A DNA stretch of 64,000 nt from Plantago major. Taxonomy: Eukaryota > Streptophyta > Magnoliopsida > Lamiales > Plantaginaceae. Of the stretch, positions 10,974 to 21,526 are shown piece after piece (positions within the stretch are counted from its first letter, which is position 1; each line of letters opens with the position of its first letter). A model generated the notes under the pieces. The model saw only the letters and a program-made list of their open reading frames with translations. It was not told the origin of the DNA and did not search any database. A program made the translations under genes and the position numbers. Where the stretch lies: positions 66,544,035-66,608,034 of the forward strand of contig CM048844.1 of assembly GCA_026545765.1 (NCBI GenBank), in the 5' to 3' direction.

Positions 10974-11539
10974 TGTTAGTATTTTGATCATTCATCACAT
11001 GTTCTTATCTTTGCCAGAAAGGTAAATAAGTACTCTTAGTTCACTTGAACATTGTAAAAGAGGAAATCACTGAGTATGAGTAGTCTAGTAAATCTTGTAT
11101 TAGGATTATAGGTCTCTGAATGTAATTTTTTATTTCCAAGAAGACCATGAAGATCAATCCTAGCAATGGAGCTTTCCTGAAGATTACAAGACCGGAGATT
11201 GCACAAGATTTATGAAGACACCAAGGTTTAGTCTCACTCGGAAAGACTATGTCCTTAATCCTTTCTTAAGTGCATTTAGTTACTTTTGAAACATGATTCT
11301 GGAACATATGACATCATGAGTATGGAGCATGCAAGGCATCAGAAAGGCTAATGTATCTGTTGAAGACTACAGGACAAGAAATAGTACATGTGCATTAATA
11401 GCATCGGCAGAAAAGCCGCTAAAGCACAGTCCTCTCTGAGATATGAGACAAGGACTTCTGAGTACTCATTTAAGGATAAGTATAGACTGAATTTGAATTG
11501 TGTTTAACGGATAACATCCCAACGACTCTCTAATTCATC

Positions 11540-11547
11540 TATAAATA
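11540..11547 (+). promoter_or_regulatory. LTR TATA box of element B (unit 1)
   Basis: TATAAATA in the context aattcatctataaatatcac. It is followed after 25-35 bp by an A/C-rich stretch suitable for a start site. The same motif is kept in all B LTRs and in the D LTR. This would be the Pol II promoter for genomic RNA. Confidence 0.65.
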
Positions 11548-12344
11548 TCACACACTTAGATGCTGAGAAATACAACGACCAAAGAACGATCTAACTTGCA
11601 AACTTACAATCTAGCAAAGTAATCTCTCAAGCACTCTACTACCCTTTCTGAAATCTTTCTGTTTCTTGAAGAATCACTAGTAGTTCTAAGTTGTCCTGAA
11701 CCTTAATAAGAGATTGTTATTCGTGAAAGAGTTGAACTATCAGATAACCTTTCTGAAGCTCATTCTCCAGAACGGACATCAATTACTTGGGTCAGTAAAG
11801 AGCAGATTGCCATACACTGAACAAGTGTATTAAGTAGTCTTGTTCTATTAGGCTCTCCGGAAACATAACTGAAAAGTTATACAAGAAGCCTCTCTGACAA
11901 ACCTTATAACCAACACCATTAAGGCGTGGAGTAGAGGAAGTACTTGATTTGGGAAATCAGGGAATAAATCCAAGGTTATCTGAGTAGAGGAAGTACTTAG
12001 CTCTAGGAGCTTGGGAATAACTCAGGGGGAACATTTGGTTGGGAACCATTTGTTTAGGAATCTTAGAATAGGATTATTGTAAGGTGAACTCAATTATCTG
12101 TTCTAGTGAATTCTAGGTCTCAGAAAGACCGAAGTGGATTAGTTAGAGGATTACGCCACCTCCAGATACCACTATACTTGCTGTGTTATTTACCTTTCTG
12201 TATTTATCTTTTAGAAAAGTACACACACTTACTTATTATTTCTGCACTTACCTATCTTAAAGTCTTCCGCGCTCTGAATTTAGGTATCAGAAACCCCCCG
12301 GTTTCTGAGAAACTGTGTTTATCGACAAAAGTTTAAAAGACTGT

Positions 12345-12361
12345 TCACCCCCCCCCCCCCC
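12345..12361 (+). repeat. Poly-C tract in U5 of element B LTR (unit 1)
   Basis: Run of C's between gttca and tagtcttttac, about 35 bp before the LTR end. Its length varies among LTR copies. It is present as a G run in the inverted C LTR. Confidence 0.85.
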
Positions 12362-12396
12362 TAGTCTTTTACTTTGCCGTTATCTGGACTAACAAG

Positions 12397-12408
12397 TGGT
12401 ATCAGAGC
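12397..12408 (+). promoter_or_regulatory. Primer-binding site (initiator Met tRNA), element B unit 1
   Basis: TGGTATCAGAGC, two bases after the LTR end, complementary to the 3' end of plant initiator methionine tRNA. This is the usual primer for minus-strand synthesis in plant copia elements. Confidence 0.95.
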
Positions 12409-12511
12409 AGGAGGTTCCCAAGCCTTCTGCACTGAACCTAGATCCCCAGATAGGTGAAGAAACTTTGGCCCTTTCTGAGGACTATATAATTTGTGTGTTA
12501 AGTGCGCAGGA

Positions 12512-14998
12512 ATGTCTCTGAGTGATGCACCCGTTCCGAAGCCAGAAAACTACGAGAAATGGAAGAACAACATGATGCTCCATCTGGAGGCCATTAGTGA
12601 TGAGATGATCTATGTCATCAATGAAGGGCCTATTAAAATCGCATAACTCAAACAAGTTCCGAGGTGTCTGATGGAAGAAAAGCCTCAGACAAGGAAGATG
12701 AAAACGAGGATGCGACTGCTAGTGATAGTGGTCGTATTGCTCGTGGAAGCATTATGTATGAAGACAAGCCAAGAGAGCTCTGGACATCTGAAGATGCCAA
12801 GAGACACAGATTGGATGGTCAAGCTCGTAATATAATCATCAGATCGACACCTGAGCACATACAATGTAAATCAGGGTGCTAAACGGCGAAAAGTTTCACG
12901 GCAATTGATTGAAGAAATGCGAATGCGAGAAAACCAAAGAAAACAAGTTCGAAGTTCTTAAATTGAAGTTCCAAAACTTCAAGCAAGGTCCCACTGAAAC
13001 TCTGGAAGAACTTGATTTCAGGTTTACTACTCTTATGAGTGATATGGCTGCACTTGGTGAAAGCAACAGATACTCCCAAATTTAAAAGATTAAGACTATT
13101 GTCAGAAGTCTCAATCACAACTGGGAACATACTAAATTCTTTTATTTCAACCAAGGAATGCCAAATATTACTCCAGTAGAGCTCTTCTCTCATCTTGCTA
13201 CTGTAGATTATGAGATAACTCAGAGAGAACAAACAGCTAAGAAGTTGCAAAGTGTTGCTCTAGTCTCTCAAGGTACTTTTGAAAAGAAAGATACCAAAGA
13301 CGCATCTGAAGAAAATGCTCTTGCAGTAAGACACATGAATAAATTTGTGAGTCAAGAGATTGAGAGAAGAAAAGCTAAAGAAAAGCTGAAAAAGCATCGC
13401 CCAAACTATCATCAAGATAAGAACATTCAACTAAACAACTCTCTGAAGACCCCCATTCAGAAAGGTGTTAGTACTGAATCAGCAGAGATAGGAAATGATA
13501 TCTGCTTCTATTGTCAAAAGCCTGGTCACTTCAAGAGAGATTGCCCTGCTTTAAACAAGCTCAAGACATGTGACAAGAAGGACAGAAGAAATTACAAAAG
13601 AAATCAAAGGGCCTTACTGACTGAAGAAAGGAAGAAGATTCAAATCCAACTTGATGCTCTAGATATTGAGACAGATTTTGAAGATGGAGATTCAGATAAC
13701 TCAAACCTACCATCACCAGAATTGTGTGGAATCACCCACGACGTAATCGACTTCGGCCTTAAGAAGAATGAAATGTGTGGAGTTGCTGAGATTGCTGGTC
13801 CAGACATCTCCAACATTGAAATGTGTCTTATGGCTGATGAGGTAACAAACATTTCACAATTTCTGTACTATGAGAGTATTGATGGAATTGAGGATCTGGA
13901 GTTAATCAGGAGTGAATTGGATCGTTATGAGAAAGAGTTTCTGGAAGCACAATCCAAAACCAGAATTCTAGAGGAAAGCAAAGAAACTCTTGAAAAAGAT
14001 GTTTCTGAGAACAAGAGCGCTGAAATAGCCCTGCTGAAAAATCAGATATCTGAAAATGAAAATTTTCACAAACTAGCCTTGGATGAACTTAATAAGAAAA
14101 TGTAAAGCTGCTTTCTGAGAATGAGGAACTTCGAAAGAAAGAGCTATCCTTCCAATCTTATGCAAAGGCTGGTGACACTCTCACTGAGGTTCAATCATAT
14201 CTGAGAGATCCCTCTGAGAAAGGTGGACTTGGACTTGATGAACAATCGAGTAATTCATCTCCTCTGAAGAAGAGTGATGAAAGATTGACCTTTGTAAAAA
14301 GTCAACAGAATGGTTCTTCAACCACCTATAGCATTGGTCAGAAAGCTAAGGTAGTTGACAAAGGAAAAGGAGTAGCAACCCAACCTTTGAAAGAACAACA
14401 AGTTCACAAGAAACTTGTGGGTGAAGCTTCTGAAAAGAAATACAACCCTCAGACATGTAGCCATCCACATTGCCATATTACTAGGAAAGGAAGAATTGCT
14501 GGAATAGGCAAACTCTCTACTGTACCATTTTATGAAAATAAAGACGGTACAGAAACTTGTAAGGCTTCTGAAGACTGCATTCAGAAAGCCAAAGGTGTTC
14601 GAAATGGCATTGTCTATCGTGCTATTGGAAAAGTCCTTTTACAACAATATAAGGAAGGACAAGAACAATGGCGCAAGGTTGATATTGCACGTAGCAATAA
14701 ACAGAAGTGGAAGAAATCTCAAACCACTGAAAAACTGAATGCCAAAGCTAGAAGGAACCTGGCCAGAAAGGCTAAGTTTGCTGAAAAGCAATCCCAGAAA
14801 CCCAGGGTCCAGAAAGCATCAAAAGGAACACCTAGAAACACCTCAAGAAGAAAGATTGAGATCAAAATTACTGATTCTATTGTTTCTCCTTCGGATAAAG
14901 TTAGACAAAAACAAACTCCCGAGAAATTCACTAAAATGTGGATTCCTACTGGAAGAATGTTTAGTCTAAGTGGTTCTATCTCTGAGGCAAGAACCTAA
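12512..14998 (+). pseudogene. Element B gag (unit 1), broken
   Basis: Capsid/nucleocapsid precursor that packages element RNA. It starts at MSLSDAP, with the copia-gag clause ENYEKWKNNM shortly after. It is interrupted by TAA near 12643, where unit 2 reads through, and by frame changes around 12880-13160. The long C-terminal part (13158-14105) has a CCHC knuckle CFYCQKPGHFKRDC at 13503-13544, then a coiled-coil-like acidic region. After one more break (TAA near 14103) a basic tail rich in K/R (14285-14998) ends at TAA 14996-14998. The stop at 12643 arises from CAGAC reading as CGCAT, a recurrent error pattern here, so it may not be real. Confidence 0.88.
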
Positions 14999-15015
14999 CT
15001 CCTGTTTCCTGTTTT

Positions 15016-18000
15016 GTGCAGAATACCTCTTGGACTAAGGCTCAATGGCTATTTGATAGTGGATGTGGAAAGCACATGACAGGAGACAAAGCAACCGTCA
15101 ACTACAAAGCTTGCAACAATGGACCGTACATCGACGGTTTGGAGGAGAATTAAATCCTCTCTCGATTTGCAACGTCAAATTGGGATCCTTAACAATCGAC
15201 GACATTACATGTTAAGGGTTTGAAATACAATCTATTTAGCATGAGCCAGCTTTTGCATAAGGATTTATCGTGAAATTTAAAGCGAATATTGCAAACTTAT
15301 TGACAATGTGTCAAAGGCATGCCTTGGTTGCTAGGAAAGGCGATCTTTATGTTGCCGATTGGGCATCCGCCATAATCAAGAATGTCTCATGGTGAGTCAA
15401 TCAGTCACACATAAGAGCACCGTTATGGCACAAAAGAATGAGTCACTTGAATTTCAAAACTCGAACAAACTTGCCAAGAAAGAGTTAGTAGTTGGCCTTC
15501 CCAAAACATCTTCGGAAAGGATGGTATCTGTTCTACTGCCGATGGGGAAACAATCTAAGATCTCTTTCAAGTCCAAAATCGACACTTTAGTGTTAGACCA
15601 ACGCAACTATTACACATGGATCTTTTGAATCATCTCAGAACTAGTTATGCAGGAAAGAAGTATGGTCTTGTTGTTGTAGATGACTTCTCAAGATTCACTT
15701 GGGTTGTCTTTCTGAAGCATAAATCTGATGCTAGGGTGGAGATACCAAACTTGCTAAATAAGCTTGAAGTCATGAAAAATGACAAGGTATCTGCCAGTAC
15801 ATAAAGGAGTTTTGTACCAGCAAAGGTATACAACATCAACTTTCCTCTGTAAGAACACCACAACAAAATGGTGTTGCAGAAAGGAAAAATAGAACCCTTA
15901 AAGAAGCAGCAAGGGCAATGTCATTGACATCGAAAGAAGTGAAGTTTATTGGGTTGAAGTCAGAACACAAAGATGCTACACTCGTAATGTATGTTTGATA
16001 AACAAACACCATGAAAAGACCCCTTATGAGCTCTTGGTTGGTAGACCCCCTAATATTAAACATCTGAAAGTGTTTGATTGTAGATGTTTTGTTCTTAACA
16101 ATTGAAAAGAGTATCTAAAAACATTTCAACCAAAGGCAGATGAAGGAGTGTTTCTTGGTTATTCTATGAATAGCAAAGCTTACAGAGTTTACAACAAAAG
16201 AACAAAGAAGATTGAAGAATCAGTTCATGTTGTATTCTATGAAGAAAGCAAGAAATTACCCCTTGATGATGAACTCTCAGAAAGGTTCAAGGAACTAATG
16301 TTAAAGGATTCTGAAGAAGAACCCTCAGAAAGGAAAAACATCATTATGGAAAGAGAGGATGACTCTGACGAAGAAAAGCATGAAATGCCTAGTAACAACC
16401 AGATGATTCTCAGACATGATGAAGAATTTCCTATGAAAATTACAGAAATGGAAACTGAAGATGTTCATCAAAGAGCTAATTCTGGAAATGACCTCTCTGA
16501 CAGGCATGTCCCAGAAAGCCCTCACACTGAGCAAGTGTCAGACATTCAACGCCCTCGTGTCGTACAAAATGTCATAGATACTGAAGAAGTATCAAGTCAT
16601 AATCATAGTGATTCACATTCAGATCACATAGATGTTGACCCTACTAGCCCCAAACCCATGATGAGATGGATCAAGGATCATCCTGCAAAGGATGTGATTG
16701 GACCAATAAATCAAGGTGTTAGGACTAGGAGAGCAATAGCCGAAAATGCTAATTCTCTCTTTGGATGTTTCATCTCAAACATTGAACCTAAAACTATTGA
16801 AGAAGCATTAAGAGACCAAGACTGGATCTCTGCAATGCAAGAAGAGTTGGATCAGTTTGAAAGAAACAAAGTTTGGAAACTGGTTCCATTTGTAGAAGGA
16901 ATATCTGTGATTGGAACCAAGTGGGTTTTCAGAAACAAGATGAATGAATCTGGTGAAATAACCAGAAACAAAGCAAGGTTGGTTGCCAAGGGATTCACCC
17001 AGACTGAAGGTTTAGATTTTGATGAGTCATATGCACCAGTTGCCAGATTGGATGCAATAAGACTCTTTCTGGCCTTCGCAGCTCATAAAGACTTTAAAGT
17101 TTATCAAATGGATGTCAAAAGTGCATTCTTGAATGGTGAACTTGCTGAGGAAGTCTATGTTGAACAACCACCTGGTTTTGAAGTTTCCTCAGAAAGTAGA
17201 ATGGTCTATAAACTACAGAAAGCTCTATATGGACCAAACGACCAAGAGCATGGAATGATACTTTGGCCAAATACCTTCTGGAAAGTGGTTTCAAGAAAGG
17301 TGAAGTTGATAAAACTTTATTTACCTTAAATCATGATGGGAAACTACTCTTAGTTCAAGTATATGTTGATGACATTATATTTGGATCTAAGGACAAGCAA
17401 CTTTGTGATGACTTTGCAAATCTCATGAAAAATAAGTTTGAGATGAGCATGATAGGTGAATTGAACTATTTCCTAGGATTGCAAGTCAAGCAACTCAATG
17501 ATGGAATATTCGTTAGTCAGACAAAGTATGCAAAAGACATGCTCACAAAGTTCAATCTTAAGCCATCTGAAAAGAATGCTAAGATACCTATGAGCATAGG
17601 AACCAAAATGACCTATACTGAATGAGATAAGAGTGTTGAAGAACACAAGTATAGGAAATTAATAGGTTCACTACTTTACCTTATTGCAAGCAGACCAGAT
17701 ATTCAATATGCAGTTGGAGTGTGTGCTAGATTTCAAACAAATCCAATGCAATCACACTACAACATTGCTATGAAAGTATTAAGGTATGTGAAAGGTACAG
17801 TAAATGTAGGTTTGTGGTATCCTAAAGAAGGTGGATTGAGTTTGGCTGGTTACTCAGATGCTGACTATGCTGGATCAATTCTTGTCATTTTTGGGAACAA
17901 GACTTATCTCATGGTTTAGCAAGAAGCAAAACTCAATTGCAACTTCTACCACAGAGGCTGAATATATTGCTGCTGGTTGTTGTGCAACACAAATTCTATG

Positions 18001-18289
18001 GATTCAACAACAACTCAGAGACTATGGACTCAATGAAGAGAAAACTCCTATTTTCTGTGACAACACAAGTGCTATTGCAATCACACAGAATCCCAAGTTC
18101 CATGCCAGAACAAAGCACATTGATGTTAGACACCACTTCATCAGAGACCATGTTGAAAAAGGCAATATAGAGATACTCAAGATTGGCACAGAAGACCAAC
18201 TTGCAGATATCTTCACCAAGCCCCTACAAGAAAGCCGGTTCTTGACCTTAAGACATAATATTGGATTGATGGAGTTGCCTAAGGACTGA
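15016..18289 (+). pseudogene. Element B pol (unit 1), broken
   Basis: Polyprotein for maturation, integration and reverse transcription. Protease active site DSGCGKHM at 15055-15078. Integrase core begins with VVVDDFSRFTW (from about 15670) and includes [20 protein letters not shown] near 16015. RT runs from KTIEEAL (about 16790) through [12 protein letters not shown] to YVDD at 17362-17373. RNase H ends at LGLMELPKD-type residues at 18289. Lesions: multiple breaks between 15120 and 15600; stops in integrase near 15802 and 16103; a frameshift near 17232 at a CTG/CAG site; in-frame TGA near 17623 (shared with unit 2); and a 26-bp deletion near 17885 that removes the DRKSTSG clause. Confidence 0.9.
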
Positions 18290-19216
18290 AAAATGTCCTG
18301 AATCTCTAAAGTCTGAGTAATCAAGGTAGAAAAGAAGAAGGCCTCTGAGAACATGCTCTCAGAAAGCCAAGTTGTTAAGAAGTGTTGCAAAGGTTTCTGA
18401 GTAGCAACACTCAGAAAGGCAAAACATTTCGAACGTATCCGTAAAGGCAAAGGTTGGTACACACTCAATAAATAAGACTAGAACTTACTTACTAAGAGTG
18501 GGTCAAATACATTCAAACAACTGAAGTTTCTGATTCTTGAATTCAGGAAACTATTTATTCATAAAGAGAAAAGACACACAAAGCCCAAAAGGTATAAGTT
18601 ATGAAACTCAAACATGTCCAATGTCTTGTATTTTTACCATTTTCATGATAAACAATATATAGATAAGGACTTGACATTCAGAATGATAAGCTCAAACGAT
18701 CAAAGTGTTCTCACTCTTTACTTAGTGACACAATGAATGTAGCATATTAAAAATCCATCAAGTCGGCACATTACCATTTGTTGATTGATATCATTACAAG
18801 ATATTCAATATAAGCCCTTGATGTATAAACGTTTGATCTCAACGGCTGAGATTAAAACAAAGCAAGTAATGTCTGTTTAGAAATTCAGACGTGGCCCACT
18901 AAGCATTTAATGAAGTACAAAGGACGTACCACGCCTATGCAGATGCAAAGACACGCATTCATATTCAACTATATGTATGTTGTATCTATGTATGTTTTAT
19001 CTGCTATATATATAGGAATTGGGCAAAAGACAAACACTTTTACCAAATCCGAAATTTCAAACTTGCATCAAAATAGCAAAATCTCTCCAGATTTCTGCAA
19101 ACCTCCTTCTGCAAACTCAACTTTTTGTGCTTAGTCTTCTGAAAAGATAAACTAATATCAATTACTTGTGCAAAATCCTTCTGCAAAACCACTTATTCAA
19201 AACTTTATATAAAGAG
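18290..19216 (+). promoter_or_regulatory. Element B pol-ORF3 spacer with putative TATA promoter (unit 1)
   Basis: Non-coding stretch of 927 bp. Near the end is ctatatatatagg (19004-19015), followed by an A/C-rich leader and the ORF3 ATG about 200 bp downstream, the same layout as in element A. A second TATA-like tttatataaag lies only a few bases before the ATG and is too close to be a promoter. Independent ORF3 transcription is inferred. Confidence 0.55.
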
Positions 19217-20909
19217 ATGGCACCCAAGAAGATGACCACCAAGAACCCTAAGGCCGGATCATATACTCCTGCTGAAAAGCAAGGAGGAAAAGAACTTAAG
19301 GTGTTGAATAAACGCCTTCTGGGAGAATTCACCCCTTCGGACTGGAACCCTAGTCATAAAATGAATTGGGGAGCATTCTTAGTGAAGAAATATGTACCAG
19401 CAGTTATACCTTCAAAACCAGAAAGGAAACTGATATTGGGGATGTTGAAGAATTCCCATATCTACAGGTTTTTATCTGCTGCACCCAGTGGCCTATCCAC
19501 ACTGGATGTACTGAGTTCTACAATACTCCAAAATCTTCACAAAGGTTGTGAATGATAAAGAAGAAAAGTACATGCAGACTGAAGTCCAAGGACAAGAAAT
19601 TGTTCTTGACTGCAAGGCTTTCTGCAAATTGTTCCGATTGAAAAATCGAGGAACTATTGAAGATATCAACATCAAGGACGCCTCAATGATTCAAGGCGTC
19701 AAAGAACTTTTTGAGGCAATCCAGTTGGAAAATGCAAAAGGTTGCCCAGGAGACTTTATTCTGAAAGCTATCAGAACAAGTCATCTTCAGAAACACTGGA
19801 GTACTTTGGCTCTCATCCTGGTCCGTTGCTTTGATGGCAACAAAGGTGGAGTAGACCAGATAAGTATGGAGAGATGGATGATGATGCATCTTCTGAACCA
19901 GAAGAATGAAGGGCAGGAAACCCACTTCAATTGGTGGAAGTATGCCTTCAACAAATTCCTTGGACATATTGAGGAATTTGAGCCCAAAATCATCAATGGC
20001 CTTCCTGAGCCAAAAGCCAATATGCACTTTGGTCTCAGGATATGTTACATTCTGGAAACCATGGGGATTACTCTTAGAGAGAAACAAGAAATCCCAGTCA
20101 CCAACTCCCTTTTCAGACACGCCTTTGAAGAAAAGGAGAGAATTGCTGCTGAGCAAGTACTCAGAAAGGCTGAAGAAACTACACAGCAAGGTGAGGAGGT
20201 TTCTGAGCAAGCTCAAGCTAAACCTCCAGCTGCCAAAAGAAAAAGGGCTCAAGGCAAAAGGACCTCCATGTCTATAAACATTCAAGAGGCACAACCTTCT
20301 GGAGACAAGGTCTCAGAAGATGTTGTTCGCCGTAAAGGCGCCCGTAAAGCCCCAAGAATCTCGAAATGATCGCTCCGAACTCTCCAAATGATAGAAATAT
20401 CATAGACGGTTCGTACAACACGTAATGTTGATTCGAGGACGATGAAGTAATCGCAACAGTGCTCAAAAGATATAAGCTTGAGACCCAATGAGGAGCATCA
20501 AACTTAGCTCTTGAAAGATAAGAGCCCTCTCGTCCAAAGCAGAAGAAGAAGGCTGGTGAGGAAGATAGAATGATGGAAGATACTGACATTGCTTCCACAT
20601 TCACAATACCAGCACTCAATATTGCTGATGAAAACCCTGTTCTTGAACAGGTTCCTCAACCTTCTGAGAAAGCTCAACTCTCAGAAAGGGATCAAACTGA
20701 GATGGAGACTCAGAATGATACTATAGAGGAGAACAACAATGAGCACAGAGAGACTGTGGATTCACCACAAGTCCAAAAGATCAATGATCAGCTTGACTCT
20801 TTTCAGGCCATATTGGAGACAAACTGTCAGGGGGAAGTTAATCATCACCCTTCCGAATGAAGAAGAGGTTTCTCCAACCTCGTAACAACAAGAAGAGCAC
20901 GTTTCTACG

Positions 20910-20993
20910 GTAGCTAAGTTATCTCTGAATAAGAAATAGCTTGCTTGAAAAATTAATATCTTGTGTTCTAAATTTCTTTTTGTCTTACTTTAG
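20910..20993 (+). other. Putative intron in B ORF3 (unit 1), 84 bp
   Basis: Equivalent of 56463-56546. Here the donor reads ctacg|gtagct, where unit 2 has ctacag|gtagct. Acceptor tgtcttactttag|GCTCTA. It contains an in-frame TAG, so splicing would be needed to join the flanking coding segments. Confidence 0.6.
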
Positions 20994-21101
20994 GCTCTAA
21001 CTGACGAAGTAGTGGTGGAGGGACCAACACTCCAAAACCAAGAAAATCCAGAAGCTGCAAAGCTTTCTGAAGAAGCATTTACTGAGCCTTCTAATGAGAA
21101 G

Positions 21102-21178
21102 GTAAGCACTCAGTAATAATCTTCTTCAAGAATGTTCTGGAAATCCCACTACTAAATCTCTTATGTTTGTTATTACAG
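21102..21178 (+). other. Putative intron in B ORF3 (unit 1), 77 bp
   Basis: Strong donor gagaag|gtaagc, branch-like tactaaat, acceptor tttgttattacag|GCTCAG. The length is not a multiple of three and it contains in-frame stops. Coding resumes in phase 0 with AQSEEQ, which makes this the most compelling intron of the set. Confidence 0.7.
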
Positions 21179-21445
21179 GCTCAGTCAGAAGAACAATTGG
21201 AAGGAGAAAAATTCTTGAAAACACCTCCAATAGAAACTGAAACTGCTGAACAAGCAGTATCTAAAGAAAAGGTTCCAGAAACCCCCAAGGTTTCTGAGAA
21301 AGATGCCACTGAGCTTCCTCACTTGGAAGTTCAATCAGAAAGAAAGGATGCTGAGGATCAGACTTCTCCTCACAACAAGGTATCTGAGGCCTCTGTGCCC
21401 AAACAAGCTGAAGTCCAAGCAAATGAGCCTAGTGTTTCTACACAG

Positions 21446-21526
21446 GTATGCTCAGAAAGCTTACTTTTGCACACAGATACCAACTCAAGTGGTTTGAACA
21501 AAACTAACTTGATCCCTTTCTTTCAG
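21446..21526 (+). other. Putative intron in B ORF3 (unit 1), 81 bp
   Basis: Donor acacag|gtatgc, branch-like aaactaac, acceptor ccctttctttcag|GCTCAA. Phase 0, 27 codons, open in frame, so retention is tolerated. Confidence 0.65.

Larger units (their letters stand above)
10974..12394 (+). repeat. Element B 5' LTR (unit 1), 1421 bp
   Basis: Starts TGTTAG and ends GGACTAACA. Relative to the other B LTRs it lacks 13 bp right after the start, where a tctgttag repeat has collapsed. It contains a TATA box and, near the 3' end, a C homopolymer followed by ctagtcttttactttgccgt. Confidence 0.92.

Noticed and set aside
18022..18468. Antisense 148-aa ORF across the pol end (also 53561-54007)
   Set aside because: It is a shadow of the conserved RNase H coding strand. 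It persists in both units only because the sense strand is conserved.
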